11,932 nt of DNA from Deltaproteobacteria bacterium (GCA_019314185.1 JAFCZU010000169.1:1-11932); one strand, 5' to 3'. Positions 1 to 7,327 are shown, counted from the first letter of the stretch. The notes: generated by a model not told the origin, from the letters alone. Made by a program: numbers and translations.

Positions 1-68
1 AACATTTCAATCTCAGGGTCATACTTGATCACAGCATTAATATTATTAATTTTCATTAAATTCATCAT
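1..68 (-). CDS. hicB: HicB-family antitoxin, partial (N-terminus only)
   Basis: Reading leftwards from an ATG at 68-66 the frame stays open to the window edge, giving 22 residues that begin MMNLMKINNINAVIKYDPEI. This resembles the start of HicB antitoxins, which open with a short strand of the type 'YxAvIxYDPE' that forms the partly degraded RNase H-like fold. The ATG overlaps the TGA of the upstream hicA by four bases (ATGA), the usual translationally coupled toxin-first layout of hicAB operons. In the family, HicB binds and blocks HicA and usually carries a DNA-binding C-terminus that represses the operon; that part is outside the window. The assignment rests on the short N-terminus plus the overlap with hicA. 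Confidence 0.75.
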   Translation of the reverse strand, partial: MMNLMKINNINAVIKYDPEIEM

Positions 69-319
69 GGTAACACCTCATTTTCTTTTAACCATTTTTT
101 AATACTTGCTACTGTACCCTTATCAGTATCAGGGCGTGGGGGAGGTCGATGATAAACTCGGACCTCATTGAAAAGAAACACCTCAATCCGAGATCCTTCA
201 TGTTCAATCAACTCAGCACCAAGAGAACTAAACAAAGCTTCTATATCCTGCCATTTGATATTTGCGCTCACAGGGTGTGAGAAGATTAGTTCAAGTGTTT
301 TATGGTGTTTACGTTTCAT
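65..319 (-). CDS. hicA: HicA-family toxin (predicted mRNA interferase)
   Basis: This small basic protein of 84 residues starts at ATG 319 (MKRKHHKTLELIF). An in-frame TTG at 355 would add 12 residues, but it coincides with a TTGACA promoter-like hexamer and lacks family support. The order is helix, strand with 'EHEGSRIEVFL', strand with 'VYHRPPP', then 'TDKGTVASIKKWL'. This is the dsRBD-like fold of HicA toxins of the 'GSRV...HRPHP...TDKG' type, which cleave mRNA and block translation until bound by HicB. It overlaps hicB by four bases. From memory of the family the motif after the third strand is HRPHP; here it reads HRPPP, so a conserved histidine may be missing and RNase activity is uncertain. 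No clear ribosome binding site precedes ATG 319. Confidence 0.85.
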   Translation of the reverse strand: MKRKHHKTLELIFSHPVSANIKWQDIEALFSSLGAELIEHEGSRIEVFLFNEVRVYHRPPPRPDTDKGTVASIKKWLKENEVLP

Positions 320-326
320 AAAATAT

Positions 327-355
327 TTAGTACTATGAGGCGGTACCAGTGTCAA
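327..355 (-). promoter_or_regulatory. Possible hicAB promoter
   Basis: On the minus strand a perfect TTGACA hexamer (355-350) is followed after 17 bases by TACTAA (332-327), a weak -10 match. Transcription would then start almost at the hicA ATG at 319, giving a nearly leaderless message. That fits the lack of a visible Shine-Dalgarno sequence but remains speculative. Confidence 0.3.
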
Positions 356-452
356 GAAATAATTTGACTACACTTTAGTAGTGATTGAAGGACAGAACCA
401 TTAAGTGTAAAGAAATAAATCAATGATATTAGCTATTGGTGACTTATTTCTT
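348..452. repeat. Direct repeat plus hairpin between selB and hicA
   Basis: Two copies of a 15-base direct repeat, AGTGTCAAGAAATAA (348-362) and AGTGTAAAGAAATAA (404-418), match at 14 of 15 positions. The second copy also pairs with an inverted copy at 440-452: AAGAAATAAATCA against TGACTTATTTCTT, 12 of 13 positions pairing, with CAAT/ATTG inside. The hairpin lies 25 bases past the selB stop, so it could end selB transcription, although its stem is AT-rich. The left copy overlaps the candidate hicAB -35 hexamer, so it could instead be an operator for HicB. Confidence 0.45.
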
Positions 453-476
453 GATTTTGTAATTGCGAATCTGAGT

Positions 477-2387
477 TTACCTGTTTCTTAATTTCCGGCT
501 GTCACCCACACGAAGAGTTACATTCGTTGAATCAAAATATTCTATCAGCGGTATCAGAAATTTGCGCGATACTGATGCCATATCCTTAAACTGCGGAGTT
601 GTAATTTCTTTGTTTAATTTTAAATAATCAACCAGCCTGCTTTTTAAATCATTTACTGCTTCTGCATAGAAATATAGATCCTCTTTTATCTTGAGTATAA
701 GTCCTTCTTCAACAAGAAGCATAAGCACATCTTTGGCTCGTGTGGCATCAATGTCGAGAGTTTTGCTCAACTCTTTGAAATACGGGGGAGTTAATTTGCT
801 TTTCGCGTAAGCATCTATGATTTTTTTCCTTATGACAGACTGGTCAGCTTCAAGTGAAACAGTATGCGAAGAAAGATGAACGGAATCTTCTTCCTGTATG
901 ATTTCTTTGTTGTTTATCAGTTGGCTGAGCATTAGATGGAACAGTTTTGAATTCAGAAAAGAAGAAAACTTGGATTTGAGTTCTTCTTTTGGCATTCCGG
1001 CCTTAAGAGGATTAGATTTATGGTAATTATCAAGATAATTACATGATTCCTTTTTTAATTTTTCAAGATTATTATTATGAATGTAAAACCTGCTGTCTTT
1101 GTCAAAGCAAACAATTGTCTTTTTTGACATAAGACCCTGCATGGCATTGTTAAGCTGCTTTTCAGACAGATTTGTCATTATTTTAAGGTCGGAAAAAGAA
1201 ACACCCAGATATCCGGATTCATTAACATGATAGTCAATTATTTCTTCAGGTTTACTGTCGTCAATAGCTTGCAGCCCCTTGACAAGTTCAGGTTTAAAAC
1301 CTTTATGTTTTTGTGGAATCGGATTTAATATATGTCCGCCGCCGATAGTGTGTACAGGTGAGTAGCTTCTTATGACGAACCTGTCGTCTTTAACAACGGA
1401 AACAGGTGAGTCTAACCGCAGTTGCGCTACTGTTGTTTTGCCTGGAGAAAGCTCGTCTTTGTCAAGTAGCACAAGGATTCCCAACACTTCACTGGTTCCG
1501 GAATGAAATCTGATACGGGTACGGGTTTTTACGGGTTTTTTATTGTTGTCAAGCAGGTGGAAGGATACGTCTAACATATAGCTTGGGTTTAAGTCTCCTG
1601 GAGTTGATAAAACATCGCCCCGGTTTACGGCTGTTTTATCAAGGCCCTGGAAATTTACAGCGGTTCGCATGCCTGCTTCAGCCATGCTGACCGTTTCGTT
1701 ATGAACCTGAATCCCGCGGATCTTTGATGTAATGCCGGAAGGATATACCATGATAATATCTCCAGTATGAATAGACCCGGATATCAATGTTCCTGTAATA
1801 ACCGTGCCGAATCCCTTCATGCTGAACACCCTGTCAACCGGAAGACGAAAAAGGCCGGTTAAAGGCCGCTCAGGAATCGTAGCGCTGATTTCATCGAGGG
1901 TTTTAATAAATTCCGGAATGCCGGAACCTGTTACAGATGATACAGGTATAATTGGGGAATTTTCGAGAAATGTGTCTTTGAGAAATTCTTTGACGTCATC
2001 CTGCACCAGTTCCAGCCATTCTTCGTCAACCATGTCTGTCTTTGTCAGGACGACAAAACCGTGTTTTATGCCGAGGAGAGAACATATCTCCATGTGTTCC
2101 CTGGTTTGGGGCATTACACCTTCATCAGCGGCAATAACCATGGCGACAATATCAATTCCTGTGGCCCCGGCAACCATATGTTTTACAAATTTTTCATGAC
2201 CCGGCACATCGACAATTCCAAGATGCCTGCCGCTCGGAAGGTTCATCGACGCAAAGCCTAATTCGATTGTTATGCCTCGAAGCTTTTCTTCCTTTAATCT
2301 ATCTGTATTTATGCCTGTAACCGCCCTGATAAGAGCGGTTTTCCCGTGATCTACATGACCGGCCGTGCCGAATATTATCTGTTTCAA
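477..2387 (-). CDS. selB: Selenocysteine-specific translation elongation factor SelB
   Basis: SelB is an EF-Tu-like GTPase that brings Sec-tRNA(Sec) to ribosomes paused at UGA codons followed by a SECIS hairpin. With the TTG start at 2387 the protein has 636 residues, close to the usual 610-640, and opens with the family's typical start ([17 protein letters not shown]). GTPase motifs are visible: GHVDHGKT (10-17), DVPGH (60-64) and TKTD (115-118). EF-Tu-like beta-barrel domains follow, then a C-terminal half of winged-helix repeats (about 400-636) that binds SECIS RNA. AAGGAAG lies nine bases before this TTG. A second TTG at 2459 would add 24 residues; its apparent ribosome binding site GAGGT is part of an antitoxin relic, so I prefer 2387. 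No selA, selD, tRNA-Sec or recognisable selenoprotein gene lies in the window. Confidence 0.95.
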   Translation of the reverse strand: MKQIIFGTAGHVDHGKTALIRAVTGINTDRLKEEKLRGITIELGFASMNLPSGRHLGIVDVPGHEKFVKHMVAGATGIDIVAMVIAADEGVMPQTREHMEICSLLGIKHGFVVLTKTDMVDEEWLELVQDDVKEFLKDTFLENSPIIPVSSVTGSGIPEFIKTLDEISATIPERPLTGLFRLPVDRVFSMKGFGTVITGTLISGSIHTGDIIMVYPSGITSKIRGIQVHNETVSMAEAGMRTAVNFQGLDKTAVNRGDVLSTPGDLNPSYMLDVSFHLLDNNKKPVKTRTRIRFHSGTSEVLGILVLLDKDELSPGKTTVAQLRLDSPVSVVKDDRFVIRSYSPVHTIGGGHILNPIPQKHKGFKPELVKGLQAIDDSKPEEIIDYHVNESGYLGVSFSDLKIMTNLSEKQLNNAMQGLMSKKTIVCFDKDSRFYIHNNNLEKLKKESCNYLDNYHKSNPLKAGMPKEELKSKFSSFLNSKLFHLMLSQLINNKEIIQEEDSVHLSSHTVSLEADQSVIRKKIIDAYAKSKLTPPYFKELSKTLDIDATRAKDVLMLLVEEGLILKIKEDLYFYAEAVNDLKSRLVDYLKLNKEITTPQFKDMASVSRKFLIPLIEYFDSTNVTLRVGDSRKLRNR

Positions 2388-2439
2388 GTGAGATATCTTC
2401 CTTTTAGCTCTTTGATCTTTTGTGATAACATCTGTGGAT

Positions 2440-2565
2440 TTATGTTCCACCAGACCCAAGTGGCTTACCTCGTTTTGTTATGATAATTATTTATTGTGTT
2501 TTGGTAACTTGGTCCAAAATTTTCAGGGCATGTGTTTTAAATTGACTTATTTCCATGATTTTCAT
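2440..2565 (-). pseudogene. Phd/YefM-type antitoxin remnant with in-frame stop
   Basis: On the minus strand a near-consensus ribosome binding site AGGAGGTG (2578-2571) sits seven bases before ATG 2565. The frame reads MKIMEISQFKTHALKILDQV then TKTQ, reaches TAA at 2493-2491, and continues in the same frame as IIIITKRGKPLGSGGT to a second TAA at 2442-2440. Both halves match the classic Phd/YefM antitoxin N-terminus: 'I(S)xFKaHal.il..V.kTxE' followed by 'IIITKRGKP(L/V)A'. The TAA stands where the family usually has Glu, so a single base change from GAA would explain it. The C-terminal toxin-binding half and any partner toxin are gone, and the end runs into the region upstream of selB. It could still be translated as a 24-residue leader peptide before selB. 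The family call is strong for a fragment. Confidence 0.75.
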
Positions 2566-2651
2566 GTGGGCACCTCCTCTATAAAAGGATAGTCGTCAAT
2601 CTAAATCTAATGGTTAAGACAAGGGCAAAAAAAGGAAGATTTAGGTATTTG

Positions 2652-2683
2652 AAAAAGGCTTGCGAATCTTCTGTAACCTTTTA
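2652..2683 (-). terminator. Possible terminator after tRNA-Glu
   Basis: Eleven bases past the tRNA 3' end on the minus strand, AAAAGGTT pairs imperfectly with AAGCCTTTTT, with one bulged G, across a 14-base loop. The right arm ends in five T. This is weak but suitably placed. Confidence 0.35.
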
Positions 2684-2693
2684 ATTCTATTGT

Positions 2694-2768
2694 TGGTGAT
2701 CCCAAGGGGAATCGAACCCCTGTTACCGGCGTGAGAGGCCGGTGTCCTAACCGCTAGACGATGGGATC
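2694..2768 (-). tRNA. tRNA-Glu (anticodon CTC)
   Basis: The minus strand folds as a complete tRNA of 75 bases including an encoded CCA (2696-2694). The acceptor stem GATCCCA (2768-2762) pairs with TGGGATC (2704-2698), followed by discriminator A and CCA. The D arm begins TCGTCTAGCGGTTAGGAC, as in bacterial tRNA-Glu. The anticodon arm is CCGGC-CTCTCAC-GCCGG with CTC in the centre of the loop. The T arm is GGGG-TTCGATT-CCCC. The CTC anticodon reads GAG. No second tRNA is next to it. Confidence 0.96.
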
Positions 2769-2790
2769 ACTAAAGAAAATTTATACTTTG

Positions 2791-2817
2791 AATATAGAAA
2801 TGGACTGGCTTTGTCAA
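2791..2817 (-). promoter_or_regulatory. Promoter of tRNA-Glu
   Basis: A perfect TTGACA (2817-2812) is followed after 15 bases by TATATT (2796-2791), a five-of-six -10 match, about 22 bases before the tRNA 5' end. The spacer is slightly short, but both hexamers and the position are good for a sigma-70 promoter. Confidence 0.6.
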
Positions 2818-2832
2818 ATATTATTTTGTGGA

Positions 2833-3045
2833 TTATTTGGATTCAACCGGTTTCTTGCCTTTCCTGAATCCCAGAATCAAATATATTAGAAAACCGATAA
2901 AAGGAATAGATGCTATTACTACCCAGAGAGCTTTTTCCTTTATTGTGCCAAAATTTTTTCGTGCAGCATCTACAATTGCCCAGATTGTCAAGAAAAAAAA
3001 TGGGATGGATATAGTTAGAACTACGGTAATTGTTTCCAGATTCAT
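2833..3045 (-). CDS. Small membrane protein with PLDc_N-type domain
   Basis: This 70-residue protein starts at ATG 3045 (MNLETITVV), with AAGG five bases upstream. An in-frame ATG at 3102 would add 19 residues that look non-membrane and unconserved. There are two predicted membrane helices (about 5-25 and 38-59) joined by a charged loop with 'VDAARKNF' and 'KEKALWVVI', then 'IPFIGFLIYLILGFRKGK'. This W...P.iG.liYl..G pattern is that of the phospholipase D-nuclease N-terminal (PLDc_N) family, found at the front of cardiolipin synthases and as stand-alone short membrane proteins. No HKD catalytic motif is present, so it is not a phospholipase. Its function is unknown; it probably sits in the inner membrane. 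Its stop lies just upstream of the tRNA promoter. Confidence 0.75.
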   Translation of the reverse strand: MNLETITVVLTISIPFFFLTIWAIVDAARKNFGTIKEKALWVVIASIPFIGFLIYLILGFRKGKKPVESK

Positions 3046-3200
3046 ACTTGCCTTTTTAAAGTTGTAACTGCTCAGAGTGTTTACAAGCGATTCGATTTTC
3101 ACCCAATATTGAAATTATTGTGCTAACTGCTAATAGCTAATTGCTCATTTTAGCTATTATTGCGTTTTGTGAGTCTTTTTCCTAAAAACCTTTAGCCTAT

Positions 3201-4103
3201 CTACCTGAGTACTAAAAGTTTAGATATTTTCAGAATAGTATTAGCATAATATTTGCTATAGTTATACTTCAATAAGATTTTATAGGCTTTTTTGTTGTCT
3301 ATTCCAACATGCCATCCATAATGATTCAGGTAGTTGGCAATGCTGACTATGGCGTCAGCATGCTTAAACAGGTCTATATGGCCATCATTATTACCGTCTT
3401 TTGCAAGGGCAAGGGCGTTGCTCGGCATAAACTGAGCTATACCCATAGCGCCCGCATAAGACCCACGGAGAGCTGCAGGATCTATTCTTTCTCTGCCCGC
3501 ATATTTGAGAAGGGCAGTAAGTTCATTATATGCCCATTTTGATTTAATCGCCGCTTTTTTTTCAAACTTATTTTTTGTAAGTCCGGATGAACCTGATACC
3601 TTGTTCCACAACATTTTTTTTACCTGTGGATCAGCAAGGGAAGCCATGGTTGAGAGGGTGTTTAATATTGATCTTTTCCCAAGATATGTTCCGAGTTTGG
3701 TTTCAACAAGGATGATGGCAACGATGATTTCTTTGTCAACATTATAAGCGCTTTCCATATTCTCAAGAGCGGTTTTATGCATTTTTAAATATTCTTTTGC
3801 CTTGCGGATTGATCTCCATGCGATGAACTGGTCATAATTCAGTCTGGATTCCTGATGTTTGAAAAACAGCGTAACACCTGCTGTGTCGAAAAAGACTTCC
3901 GATCTATTGTAAAGCTGATTTATTTCTGCTTTGTCAAAACCGTCCTTTATAAGTCTGTTTTGCAGCGATTTAAAATAGCTACTGCCTATTTTGTTCGCAT
4001 CTGCGTTGGCTGTTAGAAATAAGTTTAAGGCAAACAGGCATATAAAGAAGATTATATATTTACCGTTTGTTATTCTATTTTGCAAAGGTCTCGGTTCCTT
4101 CAT
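3201..4103 (-). CDS. MltB-like lytic murein transglycosylase
   Basis: This 300-residue protein has a basic N-terminus and a hydrophobic stretch (about 16-33) ending near 'ANADA', which looks like a signal peptide or N-terminal anchor. It should therefore act in the periplasm. The body matches the SLT_2/MltB family, which cleaves the MurNAc-GlcNAc bond of peptidoglycan to give 1,6-anhydro ends. The catalytic Glu is E134 in 'AIILVETKLGTYLG', followed by 'GSYAGAMGIAQFMPS' (214-228) and 'DGNNDGHIDLFKHADAIVSI', both typical of the family. There is no lipobox cysteine after the signal region, so it is unlike lipoprotein MltB, and no C-terminal peptidoglycan-binding domain is seen. No strong ribosome binding site precedes ATG 4103. 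It appears monocistronic. Confidence 0.88.
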   Translation of the reverse strand: MKEPRPLQNRITNGKYIIFFICLFALNLFLTANADANKIGSSYFKSLQNRLIKDGFDKAEINQLYNRSEVFFDTAGVTLFFKHQESRLNYDQFIAWRSIRKAKEYLKMHKTALENMESAYNVDKEIIVAIILVETKLGTYLGKRSILNTLSTMASLADPQVKKMLWNKVSGSSGLTKNKFEKKAAIKSKWAYNELTALLKYAGRERIDPAALRGSYAGAMGIAQFMPSNALALAKDGNNDGHIDLFKHADAIVSIANYLNHYGWHVGIDNKKAYKILLKYNYSKYYANTILKISKLLVLR

Positions 4104-4405
4104 TATATTTTTTTTGTTTTATGGTAAATTTAGAACTAATTGCGAAACATGTAAAGAATCCTGGCCCAGAGGATCAGGCTTTGGCTATCCCCAGAGGGGA
4201 TTTGCTTTGTTAGCAGTTCATTGATTTATTGAAATCACAAATATCAAATTACAAACAATTTCCAATGACCGAAATTCAAAAATCTGTAATAATTTAGCGC
4301 TTTGAAAATTTGGCTGTTTTCGTTGAGATATTGTTAATCCGAAAAAAACATTATTTGAATATCTAACAAGGAATTTCGAATGATGAATTGTGGAATCGCT
4401 ATGCT
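4104..4405. other. Intergenic stretch with short repeats
   Basis: This gap between the PHP gene end and the transglycosylase start has no convincing gene. It holds a perfect hairpin ATCCCC-AGA-GGGGAT (4187-4201), a low-complexity stretch of loosely repeated 'CAAAT/CAAAC' units (about 4236-4260), and a segment ending TGGAATCGCTATGC (4391-4404). The last is near-inverse to AGCGAAGCGATTCCA at 5389-5403 on the other side of the PHP gene. I see no clear promoter for the transglycosylase. Confidence 0.5.
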
Positions 4406-5260
4406 TTACTTTTTCGTGCTTTCGTGATGTTTTTTTGATTCCTTAGGTCTTCCAAAGAGATTTTTTGCGTTGTTTAATGAAATTGCACCACGTTTCCTGT
4501 TTGTAAATGTTGATAGGTGGTTGTATCCTGCTGACAGCAGCATATTCAAAGCTCTGTCATAATGTTGTCCAACGCCGGCAGGGCTATGGGCATCTGAACC
4601 TAATGTAATACTTATTCCTGATTCATGACATTTTTTTAAAATGTTTAGTGAAGGGAAAGCATCGCCGATCGCATAGTTATATCCGCTTGTATTGACCTCT
4701 ACAGTCAGATCTTTTTTTTTTATTTTTGATAATATTTTATCAAATTTTTTTTCAAATGAGATTGCAGGTTTCCTGTTGAATTTTTTTATAAGGTCGATAT
4801 GACATACTACATCAAAATAGTTATAATCCAGCATTATTTCAAGCTGTGAAAGATAAAGACCGTAAACATAATCGGCATCCAGTCTGCCGTGTCTCCAGTC
4901 AGAGCTGTGTCTGACAATATCAAGGTCGCCAGGGAAATGAAGTGAACTCCCGATAACATCAAACGAATATGTTTCTGTGATATCATGAAAAATGTCAATA
5001 TGTGCCGGGGAAAAATCTATTTCAAGGCCGACTTTAACTTTAATGACATTTTTATATTTTTGTTTTAAAACCCGCGCCGCCTGGAAATAGAAAGGGACTT
5101 CTCCCGGACTCATTGAAAGCGTTTCGCCGGATTTGTGCATGGTAAGGTGATCCAGAAAACATATTTCTTTAAGGCCGATAACAATAGCTTTTTGAATGTA
5201 AGCCTCCATGCTGTTCTTGGCGTGATTGCAAAGCATGGTATGTACATGGTAATCGATCAT
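4406..5260 (-). CDS. PHP-domain phosphatase, histidinol-phosphatase (HisK/HisJ) type
   Basis: The protein has 284 residues from ATG 5260 (MIDYHVHTMLCNHA). An in-frame ATG at 5377 adds 39 residues encoded partly by repeat sequence and is not preferred. PHP metal-binding motifs are in order: HVH (5-7), DH (37-38), E80 in 'GLEIDF', H108 in 'SSLHF', H154 in 'VCHIDLI' and SDAH (222-225). This set and the 'CNHA' after the first motif match the trinuclear-metal histidinol-phosphatases that convert L-histidinol phosphate to histidinol in histidine synthesis. A related PHP phosphoesterase role is possible because no other his gene is nearby. Conserved sequence ends near 'NNAKNLFGR'; the last dozen residues (KESKKHHESTKK) are coded by CACGAAAGCACGAAA-like repetitive DNA. 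It is divergent from radA. Confidence 0.85.
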   Translation of the reverse strand: MIDYHVHTMLCNHAKNSMEAYIQKAIVIGLKEICFLDHLTMHKSGETLSMSPGEVPFYFQAARVLKQKYKNVIKVKVGLEIDFSPAHIDIFHDITETYSFDVIGSSLHFPGDLDIVRHSSDWRHGRLDADYVYGLYLSQLEIMLDYNYFDVVCHIDLIKKFNRKPAISFEKKFDKILSKIKKKDLTVEVNTSGYNYAIGDAFPSLNILKKCHESGISITLGSDAHSPAGVGQHYDRALNMLLSAGYNHLSTFTNRKRGAISLNNAKNLFGRPKESKKHHESTKK

Positions 5261-5279
5261 TTCTTTTATAATCCATTTC

Positions 5280-5310
5280 TTGATAGTCTTTAAATGACAT
5301 GCTATATATT
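5280..5310 (+). promoter_or_regulatory. Candidate promoter for radA
   Basis: TTGATA (5280-5285), a five-of-six -35 match, is followed after 17 bases by TATATA (5303-5308). It would give a leader of about 125 bases before the radA GTG and lies just upstream of the divergent PHP start. Confidence 0.4.
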
Positions 5311-5332
5311 TTAATGTCAAACAATAAGATGT

Positions 5333-5425
5333 AGTCGAGTGGTCGAGTAAGGGATTGGGGGATTTTATGATTATCAATTAAAAAGGTAGAGCGAAGCGAT
5401 TCCAACAATCAACAATCAACAATCC
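5333..5425. repeat. Repeat cluster upstream of radA
   Basis: Three elements lie in the divergent gap. AGTCGAGTGGTCGAGTA (5333-5349) contains a tandem 8-mer and recurs at 10995-11011 with one mismatch. AGCGAAGCGATTCCA (5389-5403) is related to an inverted copy near 4391. CAACAAT is repeated three times perfectly (5403-5423), ending just before the radA ribosome binding site. Confidence 0.7.
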
Positions 5426-5440
5426 AAGGTCATTTAACTT

Positions 5441-6808
5441 GTGAAAAAGAATTCAAAACCTGTCTTTTGCTGCCAGTCGTGTGGTTATCAAACTCCTAAA
5501 TGGATGGGAAAATGTCCTGATTGCGGGCAGTGGGATACATTTGTTGAAGAGACCCGGGCATCAAAATCTGACCATGGAACCACGCCTGGTCTGTTGTCTC
5601 ACAAGGCAGAACCTGTTCCCATAGATTCTATTGAATTTGATGATGAATATCGTCTTTCAACCGGAATTCAGGAATTTGACAGGGTGCTTGGGGGAGGACT
5701 TGTTCCAGGGACCCTTATTTTGATAGGCGGAGATCCAGGAATCGGCAAATCCACACTTATGCTGCAGGCTTTATATGGACTGGCAAACTCAGGTTATAAA
5801 GTGCTTTATGTTTCCGGCGAGGAATCTGTCAGGCAGATAAGGATACGCAGCGAAAGACTGTCTGCGGTTTCGCATGATTTAATGATAGTGTCTGAGATAG
5901 ACATAGAATCGATCATTTCGATGGTTGAATCCACCAAACCGGATGTTCTTGTAATAGATTCGATTCAGACAATGTTCAGTTCTGATCTTACTTCTGCTCC
6001 CGGTAGTGTCAGTCAGGTTCGGGAATCAGCGGTAAGGATTATGCTGACAGCCAAAAAGACAGGCATTCCGACATTTCTTGTGGGTCATGTTACAAAGGAT
6101 GGAGCGATAGCCGGGCCAAGGCTTCTGGAGCATATGGTTGATACTGTTCTCTATTTTGAAGGTGATCGGAATCATGTGTTTAGAATTTTGCGTACCGTGA
6201 AAAACAGATTTGGATCAACCAATGAAATCGGTGTATTTGAAATGAATGAAAGAGGTCTGGAGGAGGTTGCAAATCCTTCGGCGGTATTTCTTTCCGAACG
6301 TCCTGAAAACGCTCCCGGCTCAGTTGTTACAGCCAGTATGGAAGGTACAAGGCCTATTCTCGTTGAGCTTCAGGCTCTTGCCGGTAGTACAAGTTTTGGG
6401 AATCCACGGAGAACCATTCTTGGCCTTGACAGCAACAGGGTAGCATTGCTTGTGGCGGTGATAGAAAAAAAACTGGGAATGCATTTAATGGGTCATGATA
6501 TTTTTATGAATGTTGCAGGAGGTGTAAAGGTTGATGAGCCGGCGATTGACCTGGCGATAGTTTCCGCTGTAACATCGAGTTTTTTAGACAAATCAATTCA
6601 GGACGGCACACTTGTCCTTGGCGAGGTCGGGCTTGCCGGCGAGGTCAGGGCTATAGGCCGTGTGGAAACCAGGGTTACTGAAGCAAAAAAAATGGGTTTT
6701 AAAAGATGCCTTGTGCCGGCTAACAATTTAAAACGGATGAGCGGGATAAAGGGAATAGAGCTTGTTGGAATAAAAAGGGTGTCAGAGGCTATTGAAACAT
6801 TATTTTAG
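5441..6808 (+). CDS. radA: DNA repair protein RadA (Sms)
   Basis: RadA is a RecA-related ATPase that drives branch migration of recombination intermediates and processing of stalled forks. The 455-residue length is normal. A C4 zinc finger is at the N-terminus (C11, C14, C25, C28: CQSC...CPDC). Walker A GGDPGIGKST is at 96-105, Walker B VLVIDSIQ at 169-176 and the RadA-specific KNRFG at 254-258. A Lon-protease-like C-terminal domain (about 285-455) includes 'GGVKVDEPAIDLAIV' and 'LGEVGLAGEVRAIGRVE'. The start is GTG 5441, placing the zinc finger at the usual distance; AAGG (5426-5429) is a rather distant ribosome binding site. The rlmE pseudogene follows after 12 bases, suggesting a former two-gene operon. 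Confidence 0.97.
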   Translation: MKKNSKPVFCCQSCGYQTPKWMGKCPDCGQWDTFVEETRASKSDHGTTPGLLSHKAEPVPIDSIEFDDEYRLSTGIQEFDRVLGGGLVPGTLILIGGDPGIGKSTLMLQALYGLANSGYKVLYVSGEESVRQIRIRSERLSAVSHDLMIVSEIDIESIISMVESTKPDVLVIDSIQTMFSSDLTSAPGSVSQVRESAVRIMLTAKKTGIPTFLVGHVTKDGAIAGPRLLEHMVDTVLYFEGDRNHVFRILRTVKNRFGSTNEIGVFEMNERGLEEVANPSAVFLSERPENAPGSVVTASMEGTRPILVELQALAGSTSFGNPRRTILGLDSNRVALLVAVIEKKLGMHLMGHDIFMNVAGGVKVDEPAIDLAIVSAVTSSFLDKSIQDGTLVLGEVGLAGEVRAIGRVETRVTEAKKMGFKRCLVPANNLKRMSGIKGIELVGIKRVSEAIETLF

Positions 6809-6820
6809 CCCGAATATTTT

Positions 6821-7327
6821 ATGAAAAAATCTAAACATAACAAATGGGCTGATCATTATACGCTAAAGGCGAAAAGGGAACATTTTCCAGCGAGGTCTGT
6901 TTACAAACTCAAAGAGATACAGAAAAAATATAAAATTAGGCTCCTGGCTTCTTTATGCGGCGGATTTGGCAGGAAAAAAGGGGGAAGTGGTGGGGATTGA
7001 CCTGAAGCCTTTATCTAATGAAATCTCCATGAAGCTCCCATCTAATGCCAGGATGTATGTTGGCGATGTTTTATCCATTAGTGATGATTTTTCCGGATTG
7101 ATCAGGGAAAATTATAATGTTGTTATAAGCGATATGGCGCCCGCAACAACCGGTAATAAAACTGTTGATGCCGCAAGATCTTTCGAACTCTGCAAAACAG
7201 CGCTGGAAATAGCTCAAAATGTATTGATTTAGTGAAGACAGGTTTCAATAAACAGAAAAGCTTCAAACCGGAGAGCAGCAGAAAATCAAGTAAAGAAATG
7301 TATATTATAGGATTTAAGAAAAAATGA
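6821..7327 (+). pseudogene. rlmE: 23S rRNA (uridine-2'-O-)methyltransferase RlmE, two internal deletions
   Basis: RlmE (FtsJ) methylates U2552 of 23S rRNA with S-adenosylmethionine. Three pieces are recognisable in two frames. The first (6821 to about 6940) gives 'KWADHYTLKAKREHFPARSV' and 'YKLKEIQKKYKI', keeping the first catalytic Lys. The second, in another frame (about 6942-7231), gives 'SWLLYAADLAGKKGEVVGID' and 'NVVISDMAPATTGNKTVDAA', keeping the catalytic Asp. The third, back in the first frame (7232-7327), gives 'VKTGFNKQKSFKPESSRKSS' and 'KEMYIIGFKKK', keeping the Glu. Missing are about 15 residues with SAM motif I ('VLDLGAAPG') and about 20 residues around 'PGG.FV.K.FQG', including the second catalytic Lys. 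Neither deletion is a multiple of three, and they offset each other in frame. The product cannot be a working methyltransferase unless the assembly is wrong. Confidence 0.9.

Noticed and set aside
1804..2261. Plus-strand open frames opposite the SelB GTPase domain
   Set aside because: They lie entirely over the most conserved part of selB and show no domain or ribosome binding site.
2491..2493. Stop codon in the antitoxin frame near selB as a recoded selenocysteine codon
   Set aside because: The codon is TAA, not TGA, so SelB-dependent recoding does not apply, and the expected residue there is Glu.
4187..4201. ATCCCC-AGA-GGGGAT as a definite terminator
   Set aside because: The stem is only 6 bp and no T-run follows on the minus strand, where the neighbouring genes lie; listed only as part of the gap.
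5261..5377. N-terminal extension of the PHP phosphatase from ATG 5377
   Set aside because: The added 39 residues come from the repeat-containing divergent promoter region, while the family's conserved start MIDYHVHT begins exactly at ATG 5260.
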